Shown here: positions 1 to 5,509 of the stretch, piece by piece
How positions within the stretch are numbered: position 1 is the first letter of the stretch
Layout of the letters: each line of letters begins with the position of its first letter
DNA from: Dichotomicrobium sp964466965
GTDB taxonomy: Bacteria > Pseudomonadota > Alphaproteobacteria > Rhizobiales > Rhodomicrobiaceae
Assembly (NCBI GenBank): GCA_964466965.1
Contig: CAYXPZ010000077.1
Coordinates: 1-9,966, forward strand
Length of the DNA stretch: 9,966 bases
Reading direction: 5' to 3'
Position numbers and translations under genes: made by a program
Notes under the pieces: generated by a model
Seen by the model: only the letters and a program-made list of their open reading frames with translations
Told to the model about the DNA's origin: nothing
Databases searched by the model: none

Positions 1-109
1 AAGCCAGGTCCGTTCGTCATCGCGAGTCGCTCGCTCCCCTCATAACGTTGAGAGTAGCGACGTGCGCCGCGATTCGCTTGATCCCGGACGATCTGTCCCC
101 AAACGACTG
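1..109. other. Non-coding left edge downstream of the dioxygenase gene
   Basis: These 109 bases follow the stop codon of the dioxygenase-like gene. I see no credible gene start or end here. A short inverted repeat (GCGAG, loop TCG, CTCGC at 22-34) is present, but neither side is followed by a run of T, so it does not qualify as an intrinsic terminator. In many alphaproteobacteria dnaE follows lolD; nothing of dnaE is visible before the window ends. Confidence 0.5.
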
Positions 110-778
110 CTACGCGAGCACGACATCGAACTGACCGGCGAGTGCATCTGACTCGATCTGGCCGGCGTCCTCCAGCGGGACGATAACGCTCTCGCGCTGG
201 GCCGCATCGTCGATGCGGTTGAGAATGAAATCAGTGTCATTCCGCCGCTCGCCGGCGAAATACATCTGCGTAACGAGCGTATCCCCGCCCGGCTGCATGA
301 TCTTGAAGTGGATATGCGGCGTGCGCCCTGAATAGCCAGCCGGCTTGATGGTGCGGAACACGTAGCGGCCTTCCGCGTCGGTCTCCACGCGGCCGCGCCC
401 CTGAAACCCCGCGTCAGCTTTCCGGTTACCGCGCTCATCCCACGGATGGTGATAGACCCCCTGCGCATCGCACTGCCAAATCTCCACGATCGCACCTTCA
501 ACCGGCGCACCGGCGCGATCCATCACGCGACCGCGCAGATGCAGCACCGTGCCCATCGCATTGGCCTTCTTGCCTTTCACCAGAACAAGGTCGTTGTCGA
601 TGTCATCCAGCCATTCCGACGGGTAGAACGGCCCTTCGGTCTGTCCCGGCGTCGGCGTCAGCTTTGCATCACCCGACGCCGCCGTGGCGACCCCGCGCGT
701 GGCAACGGCAGCAATCGCTGAGGCGAGTCCAGCTAGGGCGGCGCGCCGGCCAATCCATGCAGGGCGGATCCGGAACAT
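110..778 (-). CDS. Putative Tat-exported intradiol ring-cleavage dioxygenase-like protein
   Basis: The 222-residue protein matches the intradiol dioxygenase fold of the protocatechuate 3,4-dioxygenase beta subunit and catechol dioxygenases, non-haem Fe(III) enzymes that open catecholic rings between the two hydroxyls. All four expected iron ligands can be placed: Tyr109 (GVYHHP), Tyr149 (GYSGR), His155 and His157 (PHIHF). Arg152 and Gln171 (TQMYF) fit family-conserved positions. The N terminus carries a twin-arginine-like start (GRRAALAGL, Arg11-Arg12), a hydrophobic stretch (13-26), a basic c-region (Arg28) and an ATA-AS cleavage-like site near 33-34, so Tat export is likely but not certain. 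The ATG has a GGGAG about 10 bases upstream and starts 6 bases after the lolD stop (TAG), implying cotranscription. The substrate cannot be told; exported relatives are poorly characterised. A ring-cleaving enzyme has no evident link to lipoprotein release. Confidence 0.85.
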   Translation of the reverse strand: MFRIRPAWIGRRAALAGLASAIAAVATRGVATAASGDAKLTPTPGQTEGPFYPSEWLDDIDNDLVLVKGKKANAMGTVLHLRGRVMDRAGAPVEGAIVEIWQCDAQGVYHHPWDERGNRKADAGFQGRGRVETDAEGRYVFRTIKPAGYSGRTPHIHFKIMQPGGDTLVTQMYFAGERRNDTDFILNRIDDAAQRESVIVPLEDAGQIESDALAGQFDVVLA

Positions 779-784
779 CAGGCT

Positions 785-1537
785 CTAGCTCCCGTGTTGG
801 GCGGCCGGCGGGTGCGCGCTATCCGCCAGATTTGATTGGGTCGCATCATGCTCCAGCAGCAGCCCGTCTGCAAGCTGCACGACGCGGTCCATGCGCCCGG
901 CCAGTTCAAGGTTGTGCGTCGCGATCACGGCAGCAAGGCCCGCCTTTTGCACAAATTGCAGAAGCTGCTGAAAAACGCGTTCGGCAGTCGGCGGGTCAAG
1001 GTTACCAGTCGGCTCGTCCGCCAGCAGCAGCTTCGGCGCGTTGGCGACTGCCCGGGCAATCGCCACGCGCTGTTGTTCGCCGCCCGAGAGCTCAGCCGGG
1101 CGGTGATCGGCGCGCTCGGCTAGGCCGAAAATCCGCAGAAGATCACACGCCCGCCGCTCGGCCTCCTTGCGATCCAGCCCGGCGATCCGTTGCGGCAATA
1201 CGACATTTTCCAGCGCCGAGAACTCCGCAAGCAAATGATGAAACTGATAGACAAAACCGACTTCGGTGCGCCGGACGCGGGTCCGCGCGGCATCATCCAG
1301 CTCCGAGCACTCCTGCCCGCCGATCACGACCGAACCGCTATCGGGCCGTTCCAGCAAACCCAGGATGTGCAGGAGGGTCGATTTGCCGGCGCCAGACGGC
1401 CCGACAAGGGCCACGGTCTCGCCGGGCCAGATCGCCAGATCCGCGCCGCGCAGAACATTGATTTCCCGCGGCCCCTGCTTAAAGCTGCGATGCAGGCCGC
1501 GCGCCGCCAGTGCCGGTTGTGTCAATCGATGCTCCAA
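785..1537 (-). CDS. lolD: Lipoprotein-releasing system ATP-binding protein LolD
   Basis: LolD is the cytoplasmic ATPase that powers detachment of outer-membrane lipoproteins from the inner membrane and their transfer to LolA. The 250-residue protein has a complete ABC core: Walker A GPSGAGKST (46-54), Q-loop Gln98, signature LSGGEQQR (150-157), Walker B LLLADEP (170-176) and H-loop His208. The segment YQFHHLLAEFSALENV (97-112) is the form that separates LolD from MacB and FtsE relatives. The start is read as TTG at 1535-1537: the lolC/E stop lies in the same frame two codons upstream, so no earlier start is possible, and a TGAGG motif overlaps that stop with a short (4-base) spacer. The C-terminal tail (232-250) is low complexity. 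The lolC/E gene is directly upstream, as expected for the complex. Confidence 0.95.
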   Translation of the reverse strand: MEHRLTQPALAARGLHRSFKQGPREINVLRGADLAIWPGETVALVGPSGAGKSTLLHILGLLERPDSGSVVIGGQECSELDDAARTRVRRTEVGFVYQFHHLLAEFSALENVVLPQRIAGLDRKEAERRACDLLRIFGLAERADHRPAELSGGEQQRVAIARAVANAPKLLLADEPTGNLDPPTAERVFQQLLQFVQKAGLAAVIATHNLELAGRMDRVVQLADGLLLEHDATQSNLADSAHPPAAQHGS

Positions 1538-1543
1538 AGCGCC

Positions 1544-2812
1544 TCACTCATATCGCAGCGCGTCGACCGGGTCGAGCCGCGCCGCGCGCCAGGACGGGTA
1601 CAGCGTCGCCAACACCGACAGCGACAGCGCCATGACAACCACCGTCACAACCTCTGCGAGATCCATATCGGCCGGCAATCGCGACAGAAAATAGACATCC
1701 GGTGAGAAAAGGTCAGTGTTGGTCACATAAGCAATGAATTCGCGGATCGTCTCGATGTTGAGGCACACGACCACCCCCAGGATCAAACCCGCCAGCGTGC
1801 CCACCACGCCGATGCTCGCGCCGGTAATGAAGAACACGCGCATGATCGCGCCGCGAGTCGCGCCCATCGTCCGGAGAATGGCGATGCTGCTGCTCTTGTC
1901 CTTCACCAACATGATCAGCCCGGAGATGATGTTGAGCGCAGCGACCAGCACGATCAGGGTCAGGATCATGAACATCACGTTCCGTTCCACCTTCAGCGTG
2001 TTGTAAAAGGTGGCGTTGCGCTCGCGCCAGTCCGACATCACCAGGTTGGGAGGCAGTGCGGCGGCCAGGTCCGGACGCACCTGATTCACGGCGTCCGGGT
2101 TGTCGAGCATGAGTTCCAGCGCGCTAACCGCTTTTGGACTGTTGAAAAACGCCTGCGCATGGCGAAGCGGCAAAAAGGCGATGCTTTCGTCGTACTGGCT
2201 CATGCCGATCTCGAAGATCGCTGAAACCGGATAGCGCTGAATCCGCGGCGCTGTGCCGAACGGCGTCTGCGACCCGCGCGGTGACACCAGCGTGACGCCA
2301 TCGCCAACCCGCACGCCGAGCGCGTTGGCCAGCCGCGTGCCGAGCACGACCCCGCGCTTGTCGCTAAAACCGTCGAGTGTGCCAAAGAAGATGTTCTCGC
2401 CGACCGCTTCCAGGTTTTTCAGGTCGTCTTCTCGGACTCCACGCACGATCACCCCACGCGAGGCCTCCTGCGCGGAAATCATCACCTGCCCCTCGATCAG
2501 CGGGATCGCCTTGCGCACGCCTTCGACGTTGCGAAGCTGGTTGGCCACCTTGTCATAGTCGGTAAATTCGCTGCCCACCGAACGCACCAGCATGTGACCG
2601 TTTAGCCCGAGGATTTTGTCAAATAGCTCGTTGCGAAAGCCGTTCATCACCGCCATCACGATGATAAGCGTCGCCACGCCTAGCATGATGCCGATGAAGG
2701 AAAACCCGGCAATGACCGAGATAAAGCCTTCCTTGCGGCGCGCGCGCAGATAGCGCAGCGCCAGCATCCACTCGAAGCCGGAAAATGGTCCGGTGTCCTG
2801 TGCGCGGGCCAT
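1544..2812 (-). CDS. lolC: Lipoprotein-releasing ABC permease of the LolC/LolE family
   Basis: This is the 422-residue inner-membrane permease of the Lol lipoprotein-release complex. It shows the family layout: a cytoplasmic N terminus (FEWMLALRYLRARRKEGFIS), a first transmembrane helix at about 31-56, a large periplasmic domain (about 57-278), then three helices at about 279-303, 326-352 and 386-405. The cytoplasmic segment VKDKSSSIAILRTMGA (303-318) lies where the permease contacts LolD. The end YPSWRAARLDPVDALRYE is typical of the FtsX-like permease domain. Only one permease gene lies next to lolD here; as in many alphaproteobacteria it may act as a homodimer in place of LolC plus LolE, so the lolC symbol does not exclude a LolE or LolF type. 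The ATG is preceded by AGGA overlapping the proS TAG stop, with 7 bases of spacer; the gap to proS is 9 bases. Confidence 0.93.
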   Translation of the reverse strand: MARAQDTGPFSGFEWMLALRYLRARRKEGFISVIAGFSFIGIMLGVATLIIVMAVMNGFRNELFDKILGLNGHMLVRSVGSEFTDYDKVANQLRNVEGVRKAIPLIEGQVMISAQEASRGVIVRGVREDDLKNLEAVGENIFFGTLDGFSDKRGVVLGTRLANALGVRVGDGVTLVSPRGSQTPFGTAPRIQRYPVSAIFEIGMSQYDESIAFLPLRHAQAFFNSPKAVSALELMLDNPDAVNQVRPDLAAALPPNLVMSDWRERNATFYNTLKVERNVMFMILTLIVLVAALNIISGLIMLVKDKSSSIAILRTMGATRGAIMRVFFITGASIGVVGTLAGLILGVVVCLNIETIREFIAYVTNTDLFSPDVYFLSRLPADMDLAEVVTVVVMALSLSVLATLYPSWRAARLDPVDALRYE

Positions 2813-2821
2813 GAATTTGTC

Positions 2822-4177
2822 CTATGTCAACTCCGCCATGCCGGCAGCCTCCGCCGGCCGCTTGGCATGCAGCATGTTGACGGCGTCGTCCGGGCTCATC
2901 GTGCTGCGCTCGCCGGTTGCGCGGCGCTTGACCTCGACCTCGCCGGATTTCAGCCCCTTCGGCCCGACGATCACCTGCCATGGCAGGCCCAGTAGATCCA
3001 TCGAAGCGAACTTCGCGCCGGCGCGTTCGTCGGTGTCGTCGTAGAGCACGTCCAGCCCGGCGTGGTGCAGCTTGGCATAGAGGTCTTCGCACGCCGCGTC
3101 CGTCTGCGTGTCACCGACCTTCAAATTGATCAAACCAACATAGTAGGGCGCGACTGTGTCCGGCCAGACGATGCCCGCTTCGTCATGGCTCGCCTCAATG
3201 ATCGCCGCAGGCAGGCGCGACACGCCGATCCCATACGAACCGGAATGCAGCGTGATCCAGTCGCCCTCCGGCCCCTGCACGCGGCAGCGCATTGGCTCGG
3301 AATATTTGGTGCCGAAATAGAAGATATGGCCGATCTCGATGCCACGCGCGCTGACCTGCTTGTCCTCCGGCACTTCGCGCGCAAATTGCTCGGCATCGTG
3401 CATATCGCTGGTCGCAGCGTATTTGCTCAGCCAGTCGTCGACGATGTGGCTCAGATCGCTGTCGTAATCGACATCCTTCGGCGCTGGCGTCTCAACCAGG
3501 TCGCGGTGGCAGAACACCTCGCTTTCCCCGGTGTCGGCCAGGATAATGAATTCATGGCTCAGATCGCCGCCGATCGGGCCGGTTTCCGCGGCCATCGGGA
3601 TCGCCGTCAGGCCCATACGCTCGAAGGTGCGCAGATAGGACACGAACATGCGGTTATAGGACTTGCGCGCGTCCTCGGCAGTCAGATCGAAGGAATAGCC
3701 GTCCTTCATCAAAAACTCGCGCCCGCGCATCACGCCGAAACGCGGGCGTACTTCGTCGCGGAATTTCCATTGGATGTGGTAGAGAATGCAGGGCAGATCG
3801 CGATAAGACTTCACCGAATCGCGGAACAGTTCGGTGATCTGTTCCTCGTTGGTCGGGCCAAACAGCATGTCACGGCCATGCCGGTCCTCGATGCGCAGCA
3901 TTTCCTGGCCATAGTCGTCATAACGCCCACTCTCGCGCCAGATATCGGCCAGCTGGATCGTAGGCATCAGCAACTCGACGGCGCCGGCGCGATCCTGCTC
4001 CTGGCGCACGATCTGCTCGATTTTCTTGAGAACGCGGTATCCGAAGGGCAGCCAGATATAGATGCCCGCGCTGGCCTGGCGGATCAGGCCGGCGCGCAGC
4101 ATCAACCTGTGCGAGACGATTTCCGCCTCCTTCGGCTCGTCGCGCAGGATCGGAAGAAAGTAACGGCTTAACCTCAT
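2822..4177 (-). CDS. proS: Prolyl-tRNA synthetase, short alphaproteobacterial type
   Basis: This class II aminoacyl-tRNA synthetase charges tRNA-Pro with proline. At 451 residues it is the short type: the catalytic core runs from GPTNEE (107-112) through a compact linker (about 225-275) to motif 3, with no room for the roughly 180-residue editing insertion found in E. coli-type enzymes. Motif 1 covers about 30-57 (GLIRQASAGIY onward), motif 2 has FRDE (139-142) followed by GREFLMKDGYSFD (152-164), and motif 3 is GSYGIGVSR (313-321). The anticodon-binding domain covers about 345-440. Residue 312 before motif 3 is Ser where I recall Met in relatives. The start MRLSRYFLPIL is the usual family start; the upstream site is only a weak GGGG. 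It begins a new unit after a 560-base gap and leads into lolC/E. Confidence 0.96.
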   Translation of the reverse strand: MRLSRYFLPILRDEPKEAEIVSHRLMLRAGLIRQASAGIYIWLPFGYRVLKKIEQIVRQEQDRAGAVELLMPTIQLADIWRESGRYDDYGQEMLRIEDRHGRDMLFGPTNEEQITELFRDSVKSYRDLPCILYHIQWKFRDEVRPRFGVMRGREFLMKDGYSFDLTAEDARKSYNRMFVSYLRTFERMGLTAIPMAAETGPIGGDLSHEFIILADTGESEVFCHRDLVETPAPKDVDYDSDLSHIVDDWLSKYAATSDMHDAEQFAREVPEDKQVSARGIEIGHIFYFGTKYSEPMRCRVQGPEGDWITLHSGSYGIGVSRLPAAIIEASHDEAGIVWPDTVAPYYVGLINLKVGDTQTDAACEDLYAKLHHAGLDVLYDDTDERAGAKFASMDLLGLPWQVIVGPKGLKSGEVEVKRRATGERSTMSPDDAVNMLHAKRPAEAAGMAELT

Positions 4178-4248
4178 TCAGGCGCCCCGAAAGTAGAGTT
4201 GACACTCAAGTAGCTTACCCGGCCCGACGGGACCGGATGCGTGTCAGC

Positions 4249-4277
4249 GGCATAACCGACAAAGCGACTAAGTGCAA
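4249..4277 (-). promoter_or_regulatory. Weak candidate promoter for proS-lolC-lolD
   Basis: On the minus strand TTGCAC (4272-4277) and TATGCC (4249-4254) are separated by 17 bases. Each box keeps only three consensus positions, so this is a poor sigma-70 match, offered only because proS should need a promoter in this gap. Transcription would start roughly 65 bases before the proS ATG. Confidence 0.2.
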
Positions 4278-4349
4278 TGCCGCCTGGCGCGCCAAGGATC
4301 GCGCCTCTAAGAGCCCGTCTTCAACCAATTGCGCATTGATTGGGCAATT

Positions 4350-4366
4350 TCATCACGAAATGATGA
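4350..4366. repeat. Perfect inverted repeat overlapping a plus-strand -35 box
   Basis: TCATCA at 4350-4355 and TGATGA at 4361-4366 are exact reverse complements around a 5-base CGAAA. The right arm covers most of the ATGACA hexamer proposed as a -35 box (4363-4368). That placement would suit a repressor operator, but a 6+6 repeat can also arise by chance and no regulator gene is adjacent. Confidence 0.35.
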
Positions 4367-4391
4367 CAAACTGCGCAGGGTGAGCTATCGT
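4363..4391 (+). promoter_or_regulatory. Candidate sigma-70 promoter on the plus strand
   Basis: ATGACA (4363-4368, five of six consensus bases) and TATCGT (4386-4391, four of six) are separated by exactly 17 bases. Transcription would begin near 4398 and run toward the terminator at 4609-4635, opposite to every gene in the window. It is the better of the two promoter-like pairs noted in this gap, though the -10 match is only moderate. Confidence 0.4.
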
Positions 4392-4443
4392 CTGCCTGCG
4401 GTGGTGACATCGATCAATCTTCGTGTCTTGCGAGGAGTCAGAC

Positions 4444-4551
4444 GTGAATGGATGCCTGTGTCACGCGCGCCCGGGTCTGGGGAGGAAAACGCTACAACTA
4501 AGCTCAGTGTCCGGTTTGTCTGGACAACTCAGTCTATCGGTCGCCAAATAA
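4444..4551 (+). CDS. Possible small ORF within the plus-strand RNA unit
   Basis: GAGGAG at 4432-4437 precedes two overlapping small reading frames. GTG at 4444 (6-base spacer) opens a 35-codon frame, starting MNGCLCHARPGLG and ending LSLSVAK with TAA at 4549-4551. ATG at 4448 (10-base spacer) opens a 17-codon frame, MDACVTRARVWGGKRYN, ending with TAA at 4499-4501. Neither peptide resembles a family I know, and neither has a clear membrane segment or signal. The good ribosome binding site is the main support; two competing starts and the small size make coding status uncertain. Confidence 0.2.
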   Translation: MNGCLCHARPGLGRKTLQLSSVSGLSGQLSLSVAK

Positions 4552-4608
4552 GACCAAGAGCGGCGCAACGCTCGTCATACTCTGCACTCGATTGTCTTAA
4601 TTGAAGAC

Positions 4609-4635
4609 AGGCAAGGTTCGCACCTTGCCTTTTTT
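4609..4635 (+). terminator. Strong intrinsic terminator, plus-strand orientation
   Basis: AGGCAAGGT (4609-4617) and ACCTTGCCT (4622-4630) form a perfect 9-bp stem closed by a TCGC loop, and a run of six T follows (4630-4635). Read on the minus strand the stem is preceded by A-rich sequence and followed by GTCTTCAATT, so it would work poorly in that direction. It therefore marks the end of a plus-strand transcript that has no recognised protein gene. Confidence 0.85.
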
Positions 4636-4643
4636 CTTTCAGA

Positions 4644-4687
4644 GCGCAATCCGAAAAGTAGAAACCACGTTTTCGGATCAATTGCGC
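4644..4687. repeat. REP-like palindromic element resembling the Hyphomicrobiales intergenic repeat
   Basis: The outer arms GCGCAAT (4644-4650) and ATTGCGC (4681-4687) and the inner arms CCGAAAA (4651-4657) and TTTTCGG (4670-4676) are perfect reverse complements, with ATCA unpaired on one side and a 12-base centre. The read CCGAAAAC..GGTT.C.ACTTTTCGG on the minus strand closely fits, from memory, a palindrome present in many copies between genes of Rhizobium, Mesorhizobium, Bradyrhizobium and Brucella relatives. It lies 52 bases beyond the stop of the DUF1467 gene, a usual place for such elements, where it could stabilise or end the upstream mRNA. The resemblance is recalled, not searched. Confidence 0.7.
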
Positions 4688-4739
4688 GGCAAATCATCAA
4701 GATAGAGCCGCATGCCGTTCAATCAAAACAGGTCCGGGT

Positions 4740-5015
4740 CTAGTCGAACGTCTCGTATTTCGGCAGGAACGGGATGCTGTCGAGCGGGATCAGGCGGTAT
4801 TCCACTACGGCGTAGATCGGCGCGAAAATCAGCGCGGCAAGGACCGTCGTGATGGCGAATTTGCGCCAGATGCGCGGCACAGCCGGCGCGGCAGGCTCTG
4901 ACCCTTCCACAACATCTCCCTGCTCCTCTTGCGATCGCACGCCGAACGGCAGGACGACGAACAGCATCATCCACCAGCAGATCAAATAAACGGCGATCGC
5001 AAAAGGCAGGCTCAT
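4740..5015 (-). CDS. DUF1467 family small membrane protein
   Basis: The 91-residue protein has two predicted membrane helices (about 4-23 and 52-71) joined by an acidic, Ala/Pro-rich loop. CWWMMLFVVLPFGVRSQEE (13-31) and the RKFAIT stretch before the second helix are features I associate with DUF1467, an alphaproteobacterial family of unknown function. An in-frame ATG lies 42 bases further upstream, but the ATG at 5013-5015 is preferred: it has AGGG about 8 bases upstream and begins directly with the hydrophobic helix, as in relatives. The gene follows mce by 38 bases and precedes the REP-like element, so it is probably the last gene of the unit. The conserved position next to mce and proS gives no functional clue I can defend. 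Confidence 0.85.
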   Translation of the reverse strand: MSLPFAIAVYLICWWMMLFVVLPFGVRSQEEQGDVVEGSEPAAPAVPRIWRKFAITTVLAALIFAPIYAVVEYRLIPLDSIPFLPKYETFD

Positions 5016-5053
5016 GCACGCATCCCTATCCCCTTGAGGCGCTGCCGCGCCGT

Positions 5054-5458
5054 TCAAGCCTGTTCCAACTCCACCAAGGTCCCGAAGAACTCCTTGGGGT
5101 GGAGGAACAAAACCGGCTTGCCATGCGCGCCGATTTTCGGTTCACCGTCACCTAGCACGCGCGCGCCCTCAGCCATCAGCTTATCGCGCGCGGCATGAAT
5201 GTCCGCCACCTCATAACAAACGTGATGGATACCGCCATCAGCGTTTTTCTCCAGGAACTTGGCGATCGGCGAGGCATCGCCCAATGGCTCCAGCAGTTCA
5301 ATCTTGGTGTTAGGCAGCTCGATGAACACCGTACTGACCCCGTGATCGGGTTGCTCGACAAGCCCGGACACCTGTGCGCCGAGCGTATCGCGATACTTGG
5401 CGGCTGCAGCACGGGCATCGGGCACAGCGATGGCAACATGGTTCAGACGTCCAAGCAC
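5054..5458 (-). CDS. mce: Methylmalonyl-CoA epimerase
   Basis: The 134-residue protein is a vicinal-oxygen-chelate enzyme that interconverts (2R)- and (2S)-methylmalonyl-CoA, linking propionyl-CoA carboxylation to methylmalonyl-CoA mutase and succinyl-CoA. Two VOC half-modules are visible. Likely metal ligands are His7 (LNHVAIAV), Glu54 (TKIELLEP), His78 or His79 (GIHHVCYEV) and Glu130 (LVELEQ). The segments SPIAKFLEK and VLFLHPKEFFGTLVELE are typical of this epimerase and set it apart from other VOC proteins. The start is taken as GTG at 5456-5458 because GAGGAGGAG (5466-5474) stands 7 bases upstream. An ATG at 5488 would translate that site as a run of arginines and add ten non-conserved residues. 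It lies 51 bases after rnj. Confidence 0.93.
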   Translation of the reverse strand: MLGRLNHVAIAVPDARAAAAKYRDTLGAQVSGLVEQPDHGVSTVFIELPNTKIELLEPLGDASPIAKFLEKNADGGIHHVCYEVADIHAARDKLMAEGARVLGDGEPKIGAHGKPVLFLHPKEFFGTLVELEQA

Positions 5459-5465
5459 CTGTCTT

Positions 5466-5474
5466 CTCCTCCTC
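5466..5474 (-). promoter_or_regulatory. Ribosome binding site that fixes the mce start
   Basis: The minus strand reads GAGGAGGAG, then AAGACAG (7 bases), then GTG. It is among the strongest Shine-Dalgarno matches in the window and supports the GTG start of mce over the ATG at 5488. Confidence 0.85.
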
Positions 5475-5509
5475 ACAAATGCTAACACCCGACAGGATAA
5501 GCGGACCGC

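Larger units (their letters stand above)
4398..4635 (+). ncRNA. Candidate plus-strand small RNA of about 240 nt
   Basis: The unit is inferred from a promoter-like pair upstream (4363-4391) and an intrinsic terminator at its end (4609-4635) on a strand with no recognised gene. Between them are local hairpins: GTCCGG/CTGGAC at 4509-4525 (6 bp with one G-U pair), GAGCG/CGCTC at 4558-4573, TGTCTT/AAGACA at 4593-4609, then the terminator stem. I do not recognise it as SRP RNA, RNase P RNA, tmRNA, 6S RNA or a known riboswitch. It also contains a possible small ORF with a GAGGAG site, so it could be a short mRNA or a dual-function RNA. The 5' end is a prediction. Confidence 0.4.
4178..4739. other. 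562-base intergenic region between the DUF1467 gene and proS
   Basis: No minus-strand gene lies here. Read from the proS side, it holds a weak minus-strand promoter candidate (4249-4277), the perfect palindrome TGGCGCGCCA (4285-4294), an inverted repeat overlapping a plus-strand promoter candidate (4350-4391), a series of hairpins ending in a plus-strand intrinsic terminator (4609-4635), and a REP-like palindrome (4644-4687). Base composition is visibly less GC-rich around 4320-4370 and 4590-4735 than in the flanking genes. Confidence 0.7.

Noticed and set aside
22..34. GCGAG-TCG-CTCGC hairpin downstream of the dioxygenase gene as a terminator
   Set aside because: Only 5 bp with a 3-base loop and no T run on either strand.
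3062..4171. 369-codon plus-strand open frame covering nearly all of proS, and similar long antisense frames at 664-1461, 6347-7144 and 8750-9544
   Set aside because: They lie opposite strongly supported genes in high-GC DNA, where antisense frames stay open by codon bias. Their translations are low-information (rich in Arg, Ala, Gln, His) and show no family motif.
4219..4254. Minus-strand 12-codon frame (MPLTRIRSRRAG) upstream of proS as a possible leader peptide
   Set aside because: No ribosome binding site, no proline run and no attenuator-like hairpin with a T tract before proS.
4329..4604. 91-codon plus-strand frame in the intergenic region, TTG start, stop 4 bases before the terminator stem
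   Set aside because: The start has no ribosome binding site and lies upstream of the proposed promoter. The translation is Arg/Ser-rich with no recognisable motif. Ending near the terminator is suggestive but not enough to call a gene.
4326..4687. 9-bp direct repeat CAATTGCGC at 4326-4334 and 4679-4687, looking like the ends of an inserted module
   Set aside because: By rough count, a chance 9-base match within a 560-base region is not rare, the second copy is part of the REP-like arm, and no transposase or other insertion sign is present.
5016..5057. Upstream ATG for the DUF1467 gene at 5055-5057
   Set aside because: It adds 14 polar residues not expected in the family, overlaps the mce stop region, and the ATG at 5013-5015 has a better-placed binding site.
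5459..5488. Upstream ATG for mce at 5486-5488
   Set aside because: The extension translates the Shine-Dalgarno sequence itself as a run of arginines, and the GTG at 5458 has ideal spacing and the normal family start.
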